A stretch of 64,000 bases of DNA from Furcasterigmium furcatum. Its lineage: Eukaryota > Ascomycota > Sordariomycetes > Glomerellales > Plectosphaerellaceae. The position numbers were made by a program, and so were the translations under genes. The number at the start of each line of letters is the position of its first letter. The first letter of the stretch is position 1. Shown here piece after piece: positions 11,765 through 22,571 of the stretch. The notes below the pieces were generated by a model. It was not told the origin of the DNA and did not search any database. It saw nothing but the letters and a program-made list of their open reading frames with translations. The stretch is taken from positions 6,359,626 through 6,423,625 of the forward strand of contig BCIA01000002.1 of the NCBI GenBank assembly GCA_001599815.1, read 5' to 3'.

Positions 11765-12744
11765 TTTGGCGTGACTCTGCAGAGATGCGCGGGATCAAGT
11801 GAAAGAAAGCTATGATTGTTGGATCGCGATGTATGGCACGCTCGACAGACAGGTTGTGGAAGATCCCGAGCTCCTTATTATGGGCGAGACTTCGAGAGTG
11901 CTGCAAGGACATCCCGCTGACCTCCTTAGCAACGACCAGTATGGACCGGCTGCGGAGGATGGTCTCACTCCGAGAAGATCTTCCACACAGCTCGTTGAGA
12001 GCAGGCCGGCCTATCTGCTAGCCTCGTCGGGGATTAGTGTTATCAGTCTGGTGTTGCCACGCGTCTTAGTGTCGTGGCTCTGAATTCTTGCTCCAACCTG
12101 TAGCTCTCCCCGCATTACCACCGCCCTGCAAGGGGCCAAGCTTCCCCGGCCGGGGAGGGCCACAGATACTCAGCGTAGCTTGACTCAGGGATGATAGGAA
12201 CAGGCGCCGGGCTCCCTCGTCCCTTGGGGTAAGAAGTCTTATCATCCGTGCCCCATAGAAGGCCTCGTGATGACACCCTTGCAGCCAAGATAACGATGAC
12301 TCGGCTCCAGAATTGTTATCTGTAAGTGGCATGACACAGAGGGCGGAGTGAGATTGTTGCTGGCCGGGCTAGGTACAAGATACGATGTCCATGCATGCCT
12401 CGCTCGTCCCATGCGTGGGTGGTGAGCAGTAATACGAAATTTAAAAGGGGGGGATGCCCCTGGCATACGTGTAATCACGGAGAATAATGAGCCCCAAGAT
12501 ACTTATCCACGACTAGGTCTGCAGACATGTTTTCAAATGCCTCGGCCAGGCGGATCTTACTAGCTGTCTTGAGGATGATAACTAATGATCCTAAGAGGCG
12601 TATATCGAGAGAGATTTACAAGATTCCGTGTGCAGTATATCCTTGGATAGTGGCGACGATGTCAATGCTAGACCTCAATTATAGGCTTAATAGGCTCTAA
12701 TCACGCAGCCTGCGCCACATGAACGGCGGGTAGGTGTCATGCTA
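11765..12744. other. Intergenic, permease upstream region
   Basis: About 980 bases. It holds the permease promoter. I found no supported gene here. Confidence 0.35.
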
Positions 12745-13800
12745 GAGCCGCCGGATCTTTCTTGAGCGCCCATACCAACCGATCCTGTCCTGATCGAAAC
12801 CGCGCATCATCGCGACGGGCTGCGGTTCGTCCTCAATGCCGCGCGGGCACAGCCCGAGCAGGCTTGGTCGCATTGACCAGGGACTCGGTCGAGATGGGAG
12901 GGTGTTGTCGAGGTTTTGTACTGTAGTAGTAGAACTTTGCTGCGGTCTGAGCCATCTTGTAGTACCTAAAGGGCCATGCCTCCTGCTAGAATAGGCTTGA
13001 GATGCTGGTCGCATCGACGACGGAGTTCATGAGCGGTGTGGTCGAGATGATGATGAGCGCATCCTTGTCCAGGTAGCGAACGAGCTGATGTCGCTTTGAC
13101 TTGCGGGTCTTGAGGAAATGGCCCTCCTGGGCGGGCACCTAGTTGACCTGGGCGTCGTCAAAGGCCAGGAGTAGCTCCCGCTTCTCCACCTGGCCATCTT
13201 CGCCCGCTTCTTCATCATGGAAGTCTCCCGTCTCCGGGCTGCCTGTTGACGGCATGGACGCACGCGTTCTCTTCCTCCCCTTGTCCTTCTTGGGCGTGAT
13301 ATTGGGTGAGTCGTTGTTCTGGCGAGTGTAAACGTCTAGCTCGGCGTACGTGATAGGCTCCGCCTGTTCTTCCACCAGGAGACGTGTACACCCGGTGTTG
13401 TATGCCAAGATAATGAGGATCTCACCCATTCAAGGACGATGTTGGCGCGTCGAGTCACACCAGCGGCGACAAAGCCGGGTTCACACGGGATGGTGAGTAG
13501 CGTTGTGACGAGTTCGAGGAGCCGGTTCTTTGGGATCCGTGTGAACTTTTCAAGATCCGAGAGGGTAATGGTCAACGTTTCTTCGCCGAAGGCGACGCAT
13601 TCGAGGCATCTTCTGCAAGTGAATTTCGTGCACGTAGTGGCCCGGTGTGTATATGAATGTGCTGCGTGAGGGCCCGGTGTACGAGGTCATCATCCGGCTT
13701 TCCTCGTCAATGCGGGAAAAGACCTGCTTCCCTGCCAAGGTCGCCGTGTGTTCCCATTCAGTCACGCCCCAGTTTCGCCACCAGCCCTTCGAGTTCTTGG
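12745..13800 (-). pseudogene. Decayed gene with SNF2-ATPase-like traces
   Basis: On the minus strand several frames carry protein-like stretches in a consistent order, broken by stops and frame changes. One (about 13790-13600) reads GWWRNWGVTEWEHTATLAGK and continues to HEIHLQKM. The next holds ITLSDLEKFTRIPKNRLLEL, then a Lys/Arg-rich linker and RELLLAFDDAQVN before a stop. After the stop comes YLDKDALIIISTTPLMNSVV, which resembles SNF2 motif III (ATPxxN), then another stop and WALKKDPAAL. I see no splice pattern that repairs all breaks. The SNF2 link rests mainly on the one motif, so the family call is tentative; that it is a relic is better supported. Confidence 0.45.
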
Positions 13801-14227
13801 CTCTCGATGGAATCGACGGATATAAACGAGCTCCCCGCCCCGATAACCGTACGTAGGGTTATTCGTCGGGGTTGCCAGACCGACTGTGGTGGCAGACCCT
13901 GTCTTGGTTGGCGTCATGATGCTGGATCTTCTGGAAGAAGGCTCTGTCAGTCGAGCGCGAGCGGTTGTGAGTGTGCAAAGCACTGCCCGGGACTCAGGGG
14001 CCCGGGGTTCGGAAAGCTCCTCTCGAATCATCTGGAGACGAGCGGTTGATACGGGGAAGATGGCCAGGAATGTGGCCCGACTTTAAGGGGAATCTCGGGG
14101 AAAAGAGTTTATATTCATACAATCTGCTTAGCTGCATACATCTTGTACGCTGCTGAGACGTGACTATGCCATGATGGTGTGGTCCTCCTCCACCAACAGC
14201 CACTGAGACGACAACGGCATCGTCGCC

Positions 14228-15259
14228 TCACTTCGGTTCGCCGTTGGAGTCCATCAGCTGAATATCCCGGCATCTCTGCGTGAACGCTGACTCGTCGACC
14301 CACACAGTCCCCCAGTAACTGACAGCCCAGAGCTCCTGTGCATAGAAGCAAGACTTGAAGTGCTCCAAGAACCCTTCCTTGGTGTACGCCCACCAGCCGG
14401 GACGGTTGCGAGAGAGCCAGGCGCCTAGCCTCATCCCCTCGCCGTCAGCGAGCTGACAGCCTTTGCAGCTGACTCCCGAATGGCTCTCGTGAGTTGCTCG
14501 GTTGAAGTACGGGAGAGTCGTTGAACAGAGGGCTGTTTCGAATTCGACGGAATCTTCTATTAAGGGCGTGATGTCCTCGGGAACTCCAATCCCGAGTGAT
14601 CGCAGGTCACCAGGAGCGCCGTGTACCGAGATGAGATACCCGTATCTCCCATTGTAGACCCAACACGGTCCGTATTTTCCCGGAAGGGTCTTTATGGCAG
14701 GCACAAGATTGCGGAGTGCGGCACGTGATATGCCCGTGAATTTCGAAAGTTCGCAGAGGTACGTGACTTGAAGAGAATCCGCCTTGCGGCAGCAGTGGCA
14801 GTAGCGCGTGGCCGTGAGAAGGAAGATAAAGTTGCCGAAGCGGCCGCAGAAGGCGCACTCCTTGGTGCAAAGCGGACGGAAGAGCTGAGGGAGGGTCATC
14901 TTTGGGGCGAGTCCAGTGCATAGTACGGCACGGAAGGCCTTGATCGCATGGCTAGAGATGAGTTTGTACTCGTGGATGCCGGAAACGACTTGCCGGGCAA
15001 GCCTGTTGACCTGTCGAAAGTTGAAGCAGGATTTAATGTCGAGGTGAAGAATGATCTCTGTGAGGATTTCCACTGGAAGATCTTCTAACCCCCCGAGGAG
15101 AGAGGCGGGCGAAGCGTCGAATGGTTGGGTGATCGAGGTGCGCACCTTCGCGTGCTCGTAGGGAGAGAACCGGATGACGGTGCTGTCCAACTTTTCGTCA
15201 TGGTACGACGTGACACGGAGGATTGCGTCCTCGACGTTTGATGTGGCGTTGGCACTCAT
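14228..15259 (-). CDS. F-box domain protein, 343 aa
   Basis: A single exon gives 343 residues. An F-box starts near residue 58 (LEDLPVEILTEIILHL, then NFRQVNRLARQVV), which normally docks to Skp1 in an SCF ubiquitin ligase. The rest is fungal-specific, with a Cys-rich block (CTKECAFCGRFGNF, CHCCRKADS) that may bind zinc, and a Trp-rich C-terminus. This type forms large, fast-changing families in filamentous ascomycetes; targets are unknown. One of three F-box genes in the window. It lies just upstream (higher coordinates) of the decayed gene at 12745-13800, on the same strand. Confidence 0.85.
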   Translation of the reverse strand: MSANATSNVEDAILRVTSYHDEKLDSTVIRFSPYEHAKVRTSITQPFDASPASLLGGLEDLPVEILTEIILHLDIKSCFNFRQVNRLARQVVSGIHEYKLISSHAIKAFRAVLCTGLAPKMTLPQLFRPLCTKECAFCGRFGNFIFLLTATRYCHCCRKADSLQVTYLCELSKFTGISRAALRNLVPAIKTLPGKYGPCWVYNGRYGYLISVHGAPGDLRSLGIGVPEDITPLIEDSVEFETALCSTTLPYFNRATHESHSGVSCKGCQLADGEGMRLGAWLSRNRPGWWAYTKEGFLEHFKSCFYAQELWAVSYWGTVWVDESAFTQRCRDIQLMDSNGEPK

Positions 15260-16027
15260 GGTGCAAGGGAAAGAGGCCCGGTATCGAGGCGGGTTGTCTA
15301 CTCGGGACGCCGAGAGAGTGAGAGAGTTTCGTGTTTGGTTTGTGCAGAGAGGATTCTGATGAATGTGCGAGTCTCGTGTGAGTCGAGGAGGTGGACAGAG
15401 GAAGTTTTAGTTGGGACTTGCGATGTTGAATGGCAAGAACGGTCGCTGGGTTGAGCCTGCAGTTGCGTTGTTGGAAGGAAGTTGCGAGGGGGATTTGAGT
15501 ACCTGCCTCCTCTGTGGAAAGCCCTCCATGTGTGTGCAGGGCCCGTCGCGTGTAAGTGCCAGGCAATGCCCGGCACCTCGGGCCTCCGGATGATTTTTTG
15601 GCACCTCTTTGCATTGTTGACTCGGCGCCGGGCTCGATACAAGTATGGTGAGCTGACCAAGCCGAGATTTCATGAAAAGCAGACGAATGATATTTATACT
15701 CGAACGAGTAGTCTGTTCCTAGCACGATTCTTTCAAGGCATTTCTCGCAAACCACAAACTTCTTAGACGGCGCTTTTTAATTGCTTGCTTCTAGATTCTC
15801 TACGCCAAGTTGTCAAACTGTATGTAAAACCATGCAACGAGTGCCGCAAACCTGAAGGCCGCCGAGCATGTCATCGACGGACGGAAATGCGGTCTCGTTG
15901 ATGCGCATACCCGCCAACTCCTCGACGGCTTTGGTCCGGGCAAAGTTGGCCACGCCGATCTTGTCAAAAACTGAATTTTTGGATCTAATCTACTGTTCTA
16001 GAACAACATACAGCCCTATCTCATCTC
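15260..16027. other. Intergenic with a short protein-like relic (about 15855-15985, minus)
   Basis: Mostly non-coding. On the minus strand about 40 codons read DKIGVANFARTKAVEELAG and then MRINETAFPSVDDMLGGL, with no start or further exons found. It looks like the end of a lost oxidoreductase-like gene, but I cannot name the family. Confidence 0.25.
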
Positions 16028-17128
16028 TCAGGCTGCACCAGCTGCCAGATACTCCTCACTGAAAGGGTAATCCGAGTAGCCCACGGCCGACTTTGGGGTG
16101 TAGAATGTGTCCCTGTTGTACGCGCCCAGATCCAAGCCCTTGGAAATCCTGTACACGAGATCCGGGTTCGAGACATAAAATCGACCGAAAATGACAAGAA
16201 TCTCCTTGTCCTGGTGTTTCTCGTCCACGAGCTCCCGGGCCCCCTGCGGGTTGTAACCGCCAGCGATGAGGAAAGGCCCGTTCCAGAGGCGGTATGCAAA
16301 GTCCAAAGTATCAGTGTCGCCCGAGTCCGAGCTTCCAGCGACGCGGGACTCCACGAGGTGGAGGTAGGCGATGTTCGACTGCTTCGCTTTGTTGATGACA
16401 TCGGTGAATTGCGGGATCGGATCTTCCATCCTCATTGCCTGGAAGGTACTCCAGGGGCTCAGGCGAAGTCCAACGCGCTCCGGCCCGATAGCTAGGGAGA
16501 CCTTCTTGATGATATCGCCGAGGAGCCGGGAACGGTTCTCCACGCTGCCGCCATACTCATCGTCACGCTGATTGCTGACGTCTTGGAGGAACTGGTCGAG
16601 GAGGTAGCCGTTTGCGCCGTGGATCTCGACGCCGTCGAACCCAGCCCGTATGGCGTTCTTCGCAGCTTCGACAAAGTCGTGGGCCGTTTGCTTGATCTCT
16701 TCAATGGTCATGGCTCGGGGTACCGGCGCGCTCCCGTCGATGGGGATGGCACTGGGCGCAATGATGGGCACCCCCTCCGCCCTAGCCACCTCGGCCTCCG
16801 CGGCGCGGCCCTTGCTGAAAAGCTGACAGAAGATAAAGCTTCCCTTGCGGTGGACTTCGTCGGTGACGGTTCGCCAGGCGGTAACCTGGTCCTCGCGCCA
16901 GATTCCAGGGGCGTTGACGAAGCCCCCGCAGTTTGCAGAAACGAAGGTCCCCTCTGTGAGGATCAGGGTGCCGGGAACGGCCGCCCGCTGGCCATAGTAT
17001 TCCTTCATCATGGGCGTCGGGACCCGGTCATCGGTTGCTCGGCAGCGAGTGAGCGGAGCCATTCCGATGCGGTGCTTGACTTCGACATTGCCAATCTTGA
17101 GAGGCTTGAAAAGACGCGACTGATGCAT
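16028..17128 (-). CDS. Old Yellow Enzyme-type NADH:flavin oxidoreductase (OYE-B), 366 aa
   Basis: A single exon gives 366 residues. Motifs of the family are complete: MAPLTRCRA, HGANGYLLDQFLQD (His, Asn, Tyr), YGGSVENRSR, GLRLSPWSTFQAM and VIFGRFYVSNPDLVYR. The residue matching Trp116 of yeast OYE1 is Phe here (FCQLF), so it differs from both yeast OYE1 and the Leu of OYE-A. Expected role: FMN- and NAD(P)H-dependent ene reduction in the cytosol. No pathway genes are directly adjacent: an F-box gene lies on one side and a TF-like gene on the other. It is a paralogue of the copy at 8638, though too diverged for a recent duplication. Confidence 0.95.
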   Translation of the reverse strand: MHQSRLFKPLKIGNVEVKHRIGMAPLTRCRATDDRVPTPMMKEYYGQRAAVPGTLILTEGTFVSANCGGFVNAPGIWREDQVTAWRTVTDEVHRKGSFIFCQLFSKGRAAEAEVARAEGVPIIAPSAIPIDGSAPVPRAMTIEEIKQTAHDFVEAAKNAIRAGFDGVEIHGANGYLLDQFLQDVSNQRDDEYGGSVENRSRLLGDIIKKVSLAIGPERVGLRLSPWSTFQAMRMEDPIPQFTDVINKAKQSNIAYLHLVESRVAGSSDSGDTDTLDFAYRLWNGPFLIAGGYNPQGARELVDEKHQDKEILVIFGRFYVSNPDLVYRISKGLDLGAYNRDTFYTPKSAVGYSDYPFSEEYLAAGAA

Positions 17129-17624
17129 GATGAAGACTGGAAGTGATGCACTCTAGATGATCGGTTTGGAGTGTGGTAAGGAGGTGAGGAATTTCAACCA
17201 TCAAACACTCGAGGGAACCAGACATTTTATATTCATTTTCTCACGAGAAACGTATCATATTTGAATGAAAGAAACGTACGAAATCTGCTTCCGCCGCCTT
17301 GATCCATGCGACGATGTCTGAAAGGGCAACGATATAATTCTCAAAGGGCCAAGACATACTTCCCAAAACGGAATCGAGGTTATTCCCGTTTGGGAAGTGA
17401 GATGTTTCCTATCTTAGACTAGTGCCATCTGATTACAAACACAACATTCGATCTCCGGGTCGCCCGCCTTAAATTGCCGGCATGGAATCCGACCACACTT
17501 GCATGACAGTGCAGGACAGCACCTATCACCATTTTACCAAGTGAGTCCGCAGTCCATCGAGCAATCAACCTGGCTGCTGACGACCTGTTTGAGTGCCGAG
17601 AACCCCTTCATTCACATCCCCCCG
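17129..17624. promoter_or_regulatory. Divergent intergenic region, OYE-B and TF-like gene
   Basis: About 500 bases between divergent starts. An earlier ATG at 17482 lies here but does not join cleanly to the downstream gene. Confidence 0.4.
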
Positions 17625-19353
17625 ATGGCGCCATCAAGTAGTCCTGTTGAGAATGGTGCCTCAAAAGCCAATGGAGGTGAGCCCGATTGCAATGGACACC
17701 CTGGTCGTCTCTTGTTGCTAACTCATTCTAGGTGAAAAGTTCCAATTCATATTCGTCCAAAATCCAAAAGACGCCAAGGACCGCACATCGAGGCGCGCGG
17801 CTCGGTCGCACGCTGTCTCTCAGGCCCTCGAGAGCAAGAGGAAACTGCAGCAGAAATCCGGTCAGAATTTCCGTCCGGTGTTTATGGGAGATGGGTGTTC
17901 CAGTCGAATTCCTAGAAAACCGAAGCAGCAACCGGCCGTCGCTTGTTTGTTGTGGCCCCCGGACGTGAATGATGTCGACGCATTCAAGATGCTGGCCACA
18001 GACCTGCCAAGATTACGGAACCTGTTGATTTTCTACGGTAAGGATATTCCCAGCGTCAAACGGTACCAAATGCACCCGGGCTTACAGGAGGTGAATCAAG
18101 GCAAGATGCCGTCTTTGGGACCTGCTTTCGATGTCTCGGACGAGCTCGTACTCCAGAACATCAACCGTGTTCTTCGGAATGAACGCGAAGACCACGCCCT
18201 CTTGTATGCCATCAGGCTCACATTTGCAAGTGCGGCCACTGCTGGCCATACGGAAAAGAAACGCCTCGAATATAAAGGCGAGACGCTCAGCTCCCTTCGA
18301 CAAAATATGAGCTCTCCGGATACGGCGGCATCGGAACCAACACTTGGGGCTATTCTGCTGCTCGCAGGTGCGGAGGTCCGTCCTGATTCCTTGAAGACCC
18401 CGAGAGAACCACAGTCTCACTGACCATTTGAATAGGCTCGATGGGGAATGCCAAGTCAAGTCCAACTCCACATGAGTGCAATACAAGGGCTTCTTGACAC
18501 ATGCAGGAGAAGAGGGGTCCTCTTGAGCGATGGCATCAAGCGTGCTATATTCTGGTGAGAATACCCTCACATTGAACATGGCAGAGCACTCTAATGCCGA
18601 GAAACAGGCAGGACCTAAACTCCTCGGTCATGACAGGCTCGACCCGGGTGTTCGACCACACAACCTTCTCTGAGCTCCGCTGGACAAGAGATCAGCCCAC
18701 CCCTGATGCCTTCATCCTGCCATCAGGGTTCCGGGACTCGTCTGGACTGTTGGGTCATGACCTCGTCGAGATTCTCGAAGACGTTCACGCGCTACAATGC
18801 ATCCGTGATACACATCTCGTCGAGAGACAAGTCATGTCAATGACGAATCTGGACAATCACCAAGCTTCTGTCCAGTCGAGGCTGCACAGCTTGTCAGCCT
18901 GTTCATCAATTTCAGACTGCTGCCGCCTCGGCGCATACCTCTGCTCAACAACGCTGCGCTGCAAACTCTGGCACGACTCAACCGTTCCCGTAAGTCGGCC
19001 GCCAGGGCAAACCTCAATCACCTCCTCGTTGCTGACTTTGATTTCTCTCCCAGCCGCATCTTTCACTGCACCTCCTCCGCAGGCTGCAGGATACAAACGA
19101 TGACCCTGTATGGGACGAGCAGCGGGAGATGCTGGCCTGGCTGCTGTTTATCGGTGGGAGTTTCGCCCCCTCGGGAACATTGCGATCTACGTATATGGGA
19201 CTACTGCATTTGAACCACAACGGCAGGCTGAAGGGCTTGTATGCGTCATGGCCCGAACTGCTTGCCGTCCTCAAGAAGTTCATCTGGTCGGAGAACGCCT
19301 TCTTTTCACAGGTCCTGGCGTTCTGGGGAGAGGTTTCCCACCAACCTAGATAG
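17625..19353 (+). CDS. Fungal-specific transcription-factor-like protein without zinc finger, 498 aa
   Basis: Five exons (17625-17676, 17732-18375, 18436-18554, 18608-18989, 19054-19353) give 498 residues. It starts MAPSSSPVENG and continues FQFIFVQNPKDAKDRTSRRA, a conserved opening of a large ascomycete family in which a short basic N-terminus is followed by a helical domain like that of fungal transcription factors (Fungal_trans_2 type). The helical part includes LLLAGAEARWGMPSQVQLHM, rebuilt across a GTCCGT donor, and REMLAWLLFIGGSF near the end. No Zn2Cys6 or C2H2 motif is present, so DNA binding is unproven. Function is unknown; nuclear regulatory role is inferred from fold only. Confidence 0.8.
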
Positions 19354-19692
19354 CTTTGTCCCGGCCCGATATTAAGGTCTACTCCATTGGTGGCAGGTAT
19401 CGGTCCGAAGGTGAAGTGGCAGACACGCTTGCCCGTGGATTCTGCGCCCTGGTTGCCCCCTCATCATACGATACTGGTCGTGATGTTCTCGGATCTGCCG
19501 TATGCTGCGCAAAGGAGCAACATCCAGATGAGATCCCTCCTCCCGCGGAGTTGGTAGCATAATTCTATGCGACGCTAACATGGATGAACAAACAAGCTCT
19601 CCCCTCGCACCGTGGACATTGCGTCTTGGCGACTCGCCCGGGGAACGGACGACCGCGTGCAAAAGTCCCTCCCCGCGCCGCACAAAAAGCCC
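19354..19692. other. Convergent 3' intergenic region
   Basis: 340 bases between two convergent stops; no further feature seen. Confidence 0.35.
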
Positions 19693-20582
19693 TCACGCAT
19701 CGACGAGGAACGCCGACTCGATCTCTTCCCTCTCGCTCGCCCTGCCCTTGCCGCTCTTCAGGAAACAGCCCAGCCAGCCGTCGCCCCATTCCCACGACAC
19801 CCCGACGCAGCCGGGCGACGCGCGCTGCGGCCGCACGTTCTGCGACGCGCAGAGCAGGATGCAGTCCTCCATCGTCATCAGGGGGATCTGGCCGATGTCG
19901 TTGCCGGGGTAGTTGGTGTTGCACTCGTGCCTGAAGACGAGGTCCGTGCCGTTGACTTCTGTCGTGGTCCCGTCCGCGCCGGGGCACTTGGGGAACGAGC
20001 GCCCGGGGGTGCCCTCGGGCGGGATGGGGAGGGAGACGAAGCCTGTTGGGGTTGGGGTCGGGGATGACGACGAGGATGGTGACGAGGATGCCGACGGGGA
20101 CGCTGACGACGTGGACGATTGGGAACTCTGCGGGCTGCTTCACGTGTCAGCCGTGCGTCCGGTCCCGTACTCATGGGGATTACTCACGGAGGAGCGCATA
20201 CGCTGTCTGATTTCTGAGACGCGATCACGCCAGCAGCCGCTCCGGCACCGATCGCGGCTGCGAGGAGGATGCCAGAGAGCAACGCCAACCAGAATGTCAT
20301 CGGCCGCATGCCGCCTATTGTCCTCTTCTCGGGTGTTGGCGCGTATGGTTCTGGCTGTGGTTGCGACTGTGGCAGCATCGGCTGCTGTGCTGGGTTCTGG
20401 GCTGGGTGCTGCTCGAAGACGTATCCTCCGTATCCTGCTTTCTGCTCAATCCATGTCTGCCCGGAGACGGTCTCCAGACCTTCTTGGTCGGTGACGGGCA
20501 TCAGGCCTTGGTGGTCGTATCGTCCGTCTGCATCCGGGGGTGGTTGCTGGTAACCACCGTGGAACTGCTGGTTTGTCGCCAT
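19693..20582 (-). CDS. Single-pass membrane protein with Ser-rich stalk and Cys-containing ectodomain, 278 aa
   Basis: Two exons (20582-20188, 20134-19693) give 278 residues. A Gln/Pro-rich cytosolic N-terminus of about 90 residues precedes one transmembrane helix (MTFWLALLSGILLAAAIGAG and following). A Ser/Thr/Pro stalk follows the splice site, then a C-terminal domain with CNTNYPGNDIG, MTMEDCILLCASQN and CVGVSWEWGDGWLGCF. The spacing of Cys and the Trp-Gly pattern resemble PAN/apple-like modules found C-terminally in many fungal type II membrane proteins. Likely at the plasma membrane with the Cys domain outside; ligand unknown. It is convergent with the preceding TF-like gene. Confidence 0.8.
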
Positions 20583-21631
20583 ACTAGTACTACCTAGTTG
20601 CGAGAGTTTTCCGGGTCCGGGGAGTGGTTGAGGGCGTCGTGATGTCTAAAGAAGGTGTGGCAGACCAGAAGAAGAAGAGCATTCAAAGGGCGAGACGCCG
20701 GTCGGAATAGAATCCTGCTACATCGCTGCCAAGTACAGCTCAGCCTTAGATCCTTTCCACAGAGGCATGGGTCCATGTCGTCTGATTTGCCTCCATCAAG
20801 CTAAGCGAGCTTACCCCTTGCAATGCGCGAGAAGAGGGCGAGATATAATTTTGGGGGCCAACGGCCAGGGCAGCGGGGGCGGAGAGTCGAGGACGCGCAT
20901 CTGGCCACCCTCATGAGCATCCGCCATGGAATATGGTCTGGACCCCTTTGAGCTGTGAGGTGCTGCAAAAGCCTTGTGAGCACCGCCACCCCATTATGAC
21001 CTCCTTGAACCAGAATTCCGATCCCAGGGCATCGACACTCCACCAGTACGACTTGGGTCGAACCAGAGTGTGGCGCGCGTCAGTCGGACCGGACCCAATA
21101 TGGCAGGGTGTTTGCGACGGACTTCTGCAAGGGGCTTGTTCCCCCGCCGCCTCAGCCCTACTTACCCAAGCCCCGGTCCGTCGTAAACCAGCCTGTGAGA
21201 AGGTCGCGCCTCGGTTCCGCGGGATCGGACAGTTCAAGCTTAGCTCGCGCGCTCTGTTCGACCAGCGAACTTTTTATTCAGTCAAATGCTGACGAAACAT
21301 ATCCGATGGATAAGCAAAGGGGTTTAACATCCAAATGCTCCTGTGTCCCCATTCCTTGACCGCCATCACCGGGACGTCAACACAATTATGGCAACCGAAA
21401 CGACTACGGAGCCTCAATGGAGAGGCTCCTCGTCGAACATACTTCAATGTGGACGAGCGAACGTCCTCAAGGTACCAAGAGAGGTTTGCAGCTCGAATGA
21501 CGGGCACGAGGTCTTCAACCAAGCCAGGGCGAAAGGTTTCGAAGTGGAACGGGGGATCTATGAAGCACTCAACAAGCAATATACGACCGTATCCGAGCCA
21601 CTGTAGCCTCATCAGATGTCAGAAACCAATC
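20583..21631. other. Intergenic, about 1 kb
   Basis: Upstream of the membrane protein and downstream of the CFEM gene. Short open frames occur on both strands but none shows domain or splice support. Confidence 0.35.
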
Positions 21632-22571
21632 TCACCACAACTCGTGCCGCCCCTGCGTGCCCTGGCCCGTCCCCATCGCATGTCTCCTCTCGTTCGGCGG
21701 CGCCTCTGATCTCCTTCCCGTCCGATCATCCACCGGCGTCCCGCCGACTTCAGACACGAATCCCGGTGCTGAGGCCGGCAGCTCCGACTTCTCGACCATT
21801 GCCGAGGCGCTCAAGCCCTCGCTCGCGGGTGCCGCGAAGCGCCCATCGCTTTCCAGCCGGTTTTCGTTGTTTGTAGGCTTAGCGCGACCCTTGCGATACC
21901 GTCGAATGAGAAAAAAGGCCGCGAACGCGATGCCCAGGCCGCCAACGCCTATACCGACCCCTAAACCGATGGCTGTGGGGTTCAGATCGTTGGATGAGTT
22001 GTTGGAACTACCGTTGCTGGGTCTGCCACCATCGTTGGTCGAAGTACCGGTGTCTGAAGCACCCGTGGAACTTGCGGTGTTTTCGGGGATATCAGAGGTA
22101 GTCGCAGAGCTCGAGGTCGTCGTAGTACTACTGTCAGTTACATCGGCAGTAGTTGTAGGCCTCGCAGTGTTGGAAGCGCTGTCTTCTGACAGGGTGCTCG
22201 TTGTTGAGGGCGAGGGCGATGGCGTCGACGTCGTCGAAGCCTGAAGTGCGTCGCACTGGCTCGAGGCAGCTGCGGCAGCTCGAGCCAGATCCGCTGGGTT
22301 GCAGCTATTGAGCAGGCAGGGTTGAATGAGGGGCAGGAGATTGGATTGGTTGACCGGATCGCACTGGCAAGAAATGTCCGTGATTTCGCAGCCAGCCTCA
22401 GGGATAAACTCCGTCAGGCAGGGGATCTTGGGGCGGGAATTGGGTCAGTCTTCGATCTCAATGGCAGACGACGAGGGAACATACAGCACACTCGGGCTGG
22501 CCGGAGAAATCCTGGGCAACAGCGAGACGGGTCACTGCGATAGCAAGGGCAACGGCGCGTCTATTCCTCAT
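21632..22571 (-). CDS. CFEM-domain membrane protein, 293 aa
   Basis: Two exons (22571-22485, 22426-21632) give 293 residues. A signal peptide (MRNRRAVALAIAVTRLAVAQ) leads into a complete CFEM domain: eight Cys in the order PECAIPC, EAGC, ISCQC, QPC, NSC, SQC, where the intron falls between the first two. An Asp in EITDISC sits at the place used for heme-iron binding in heme-capturing CFEM proteins. Then come a long Ser/Thr stalk and one transmembrane helix (GLGVGIGVGGLGIAFAAFFL) followed by RRYRKGR and a cytosolic tail of about 90 residues. It is therefore a type I membrane protein and not GPI-anchored. Roles known for the family are heme uptake, adhesion or host interaction; which applies here is open. 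Confidence 0.92.

Noticed and set aside
12066..12740. Small open frames on the minus strand upstream of the decayed gene
   Set aside because: No motif, start context or splice support.
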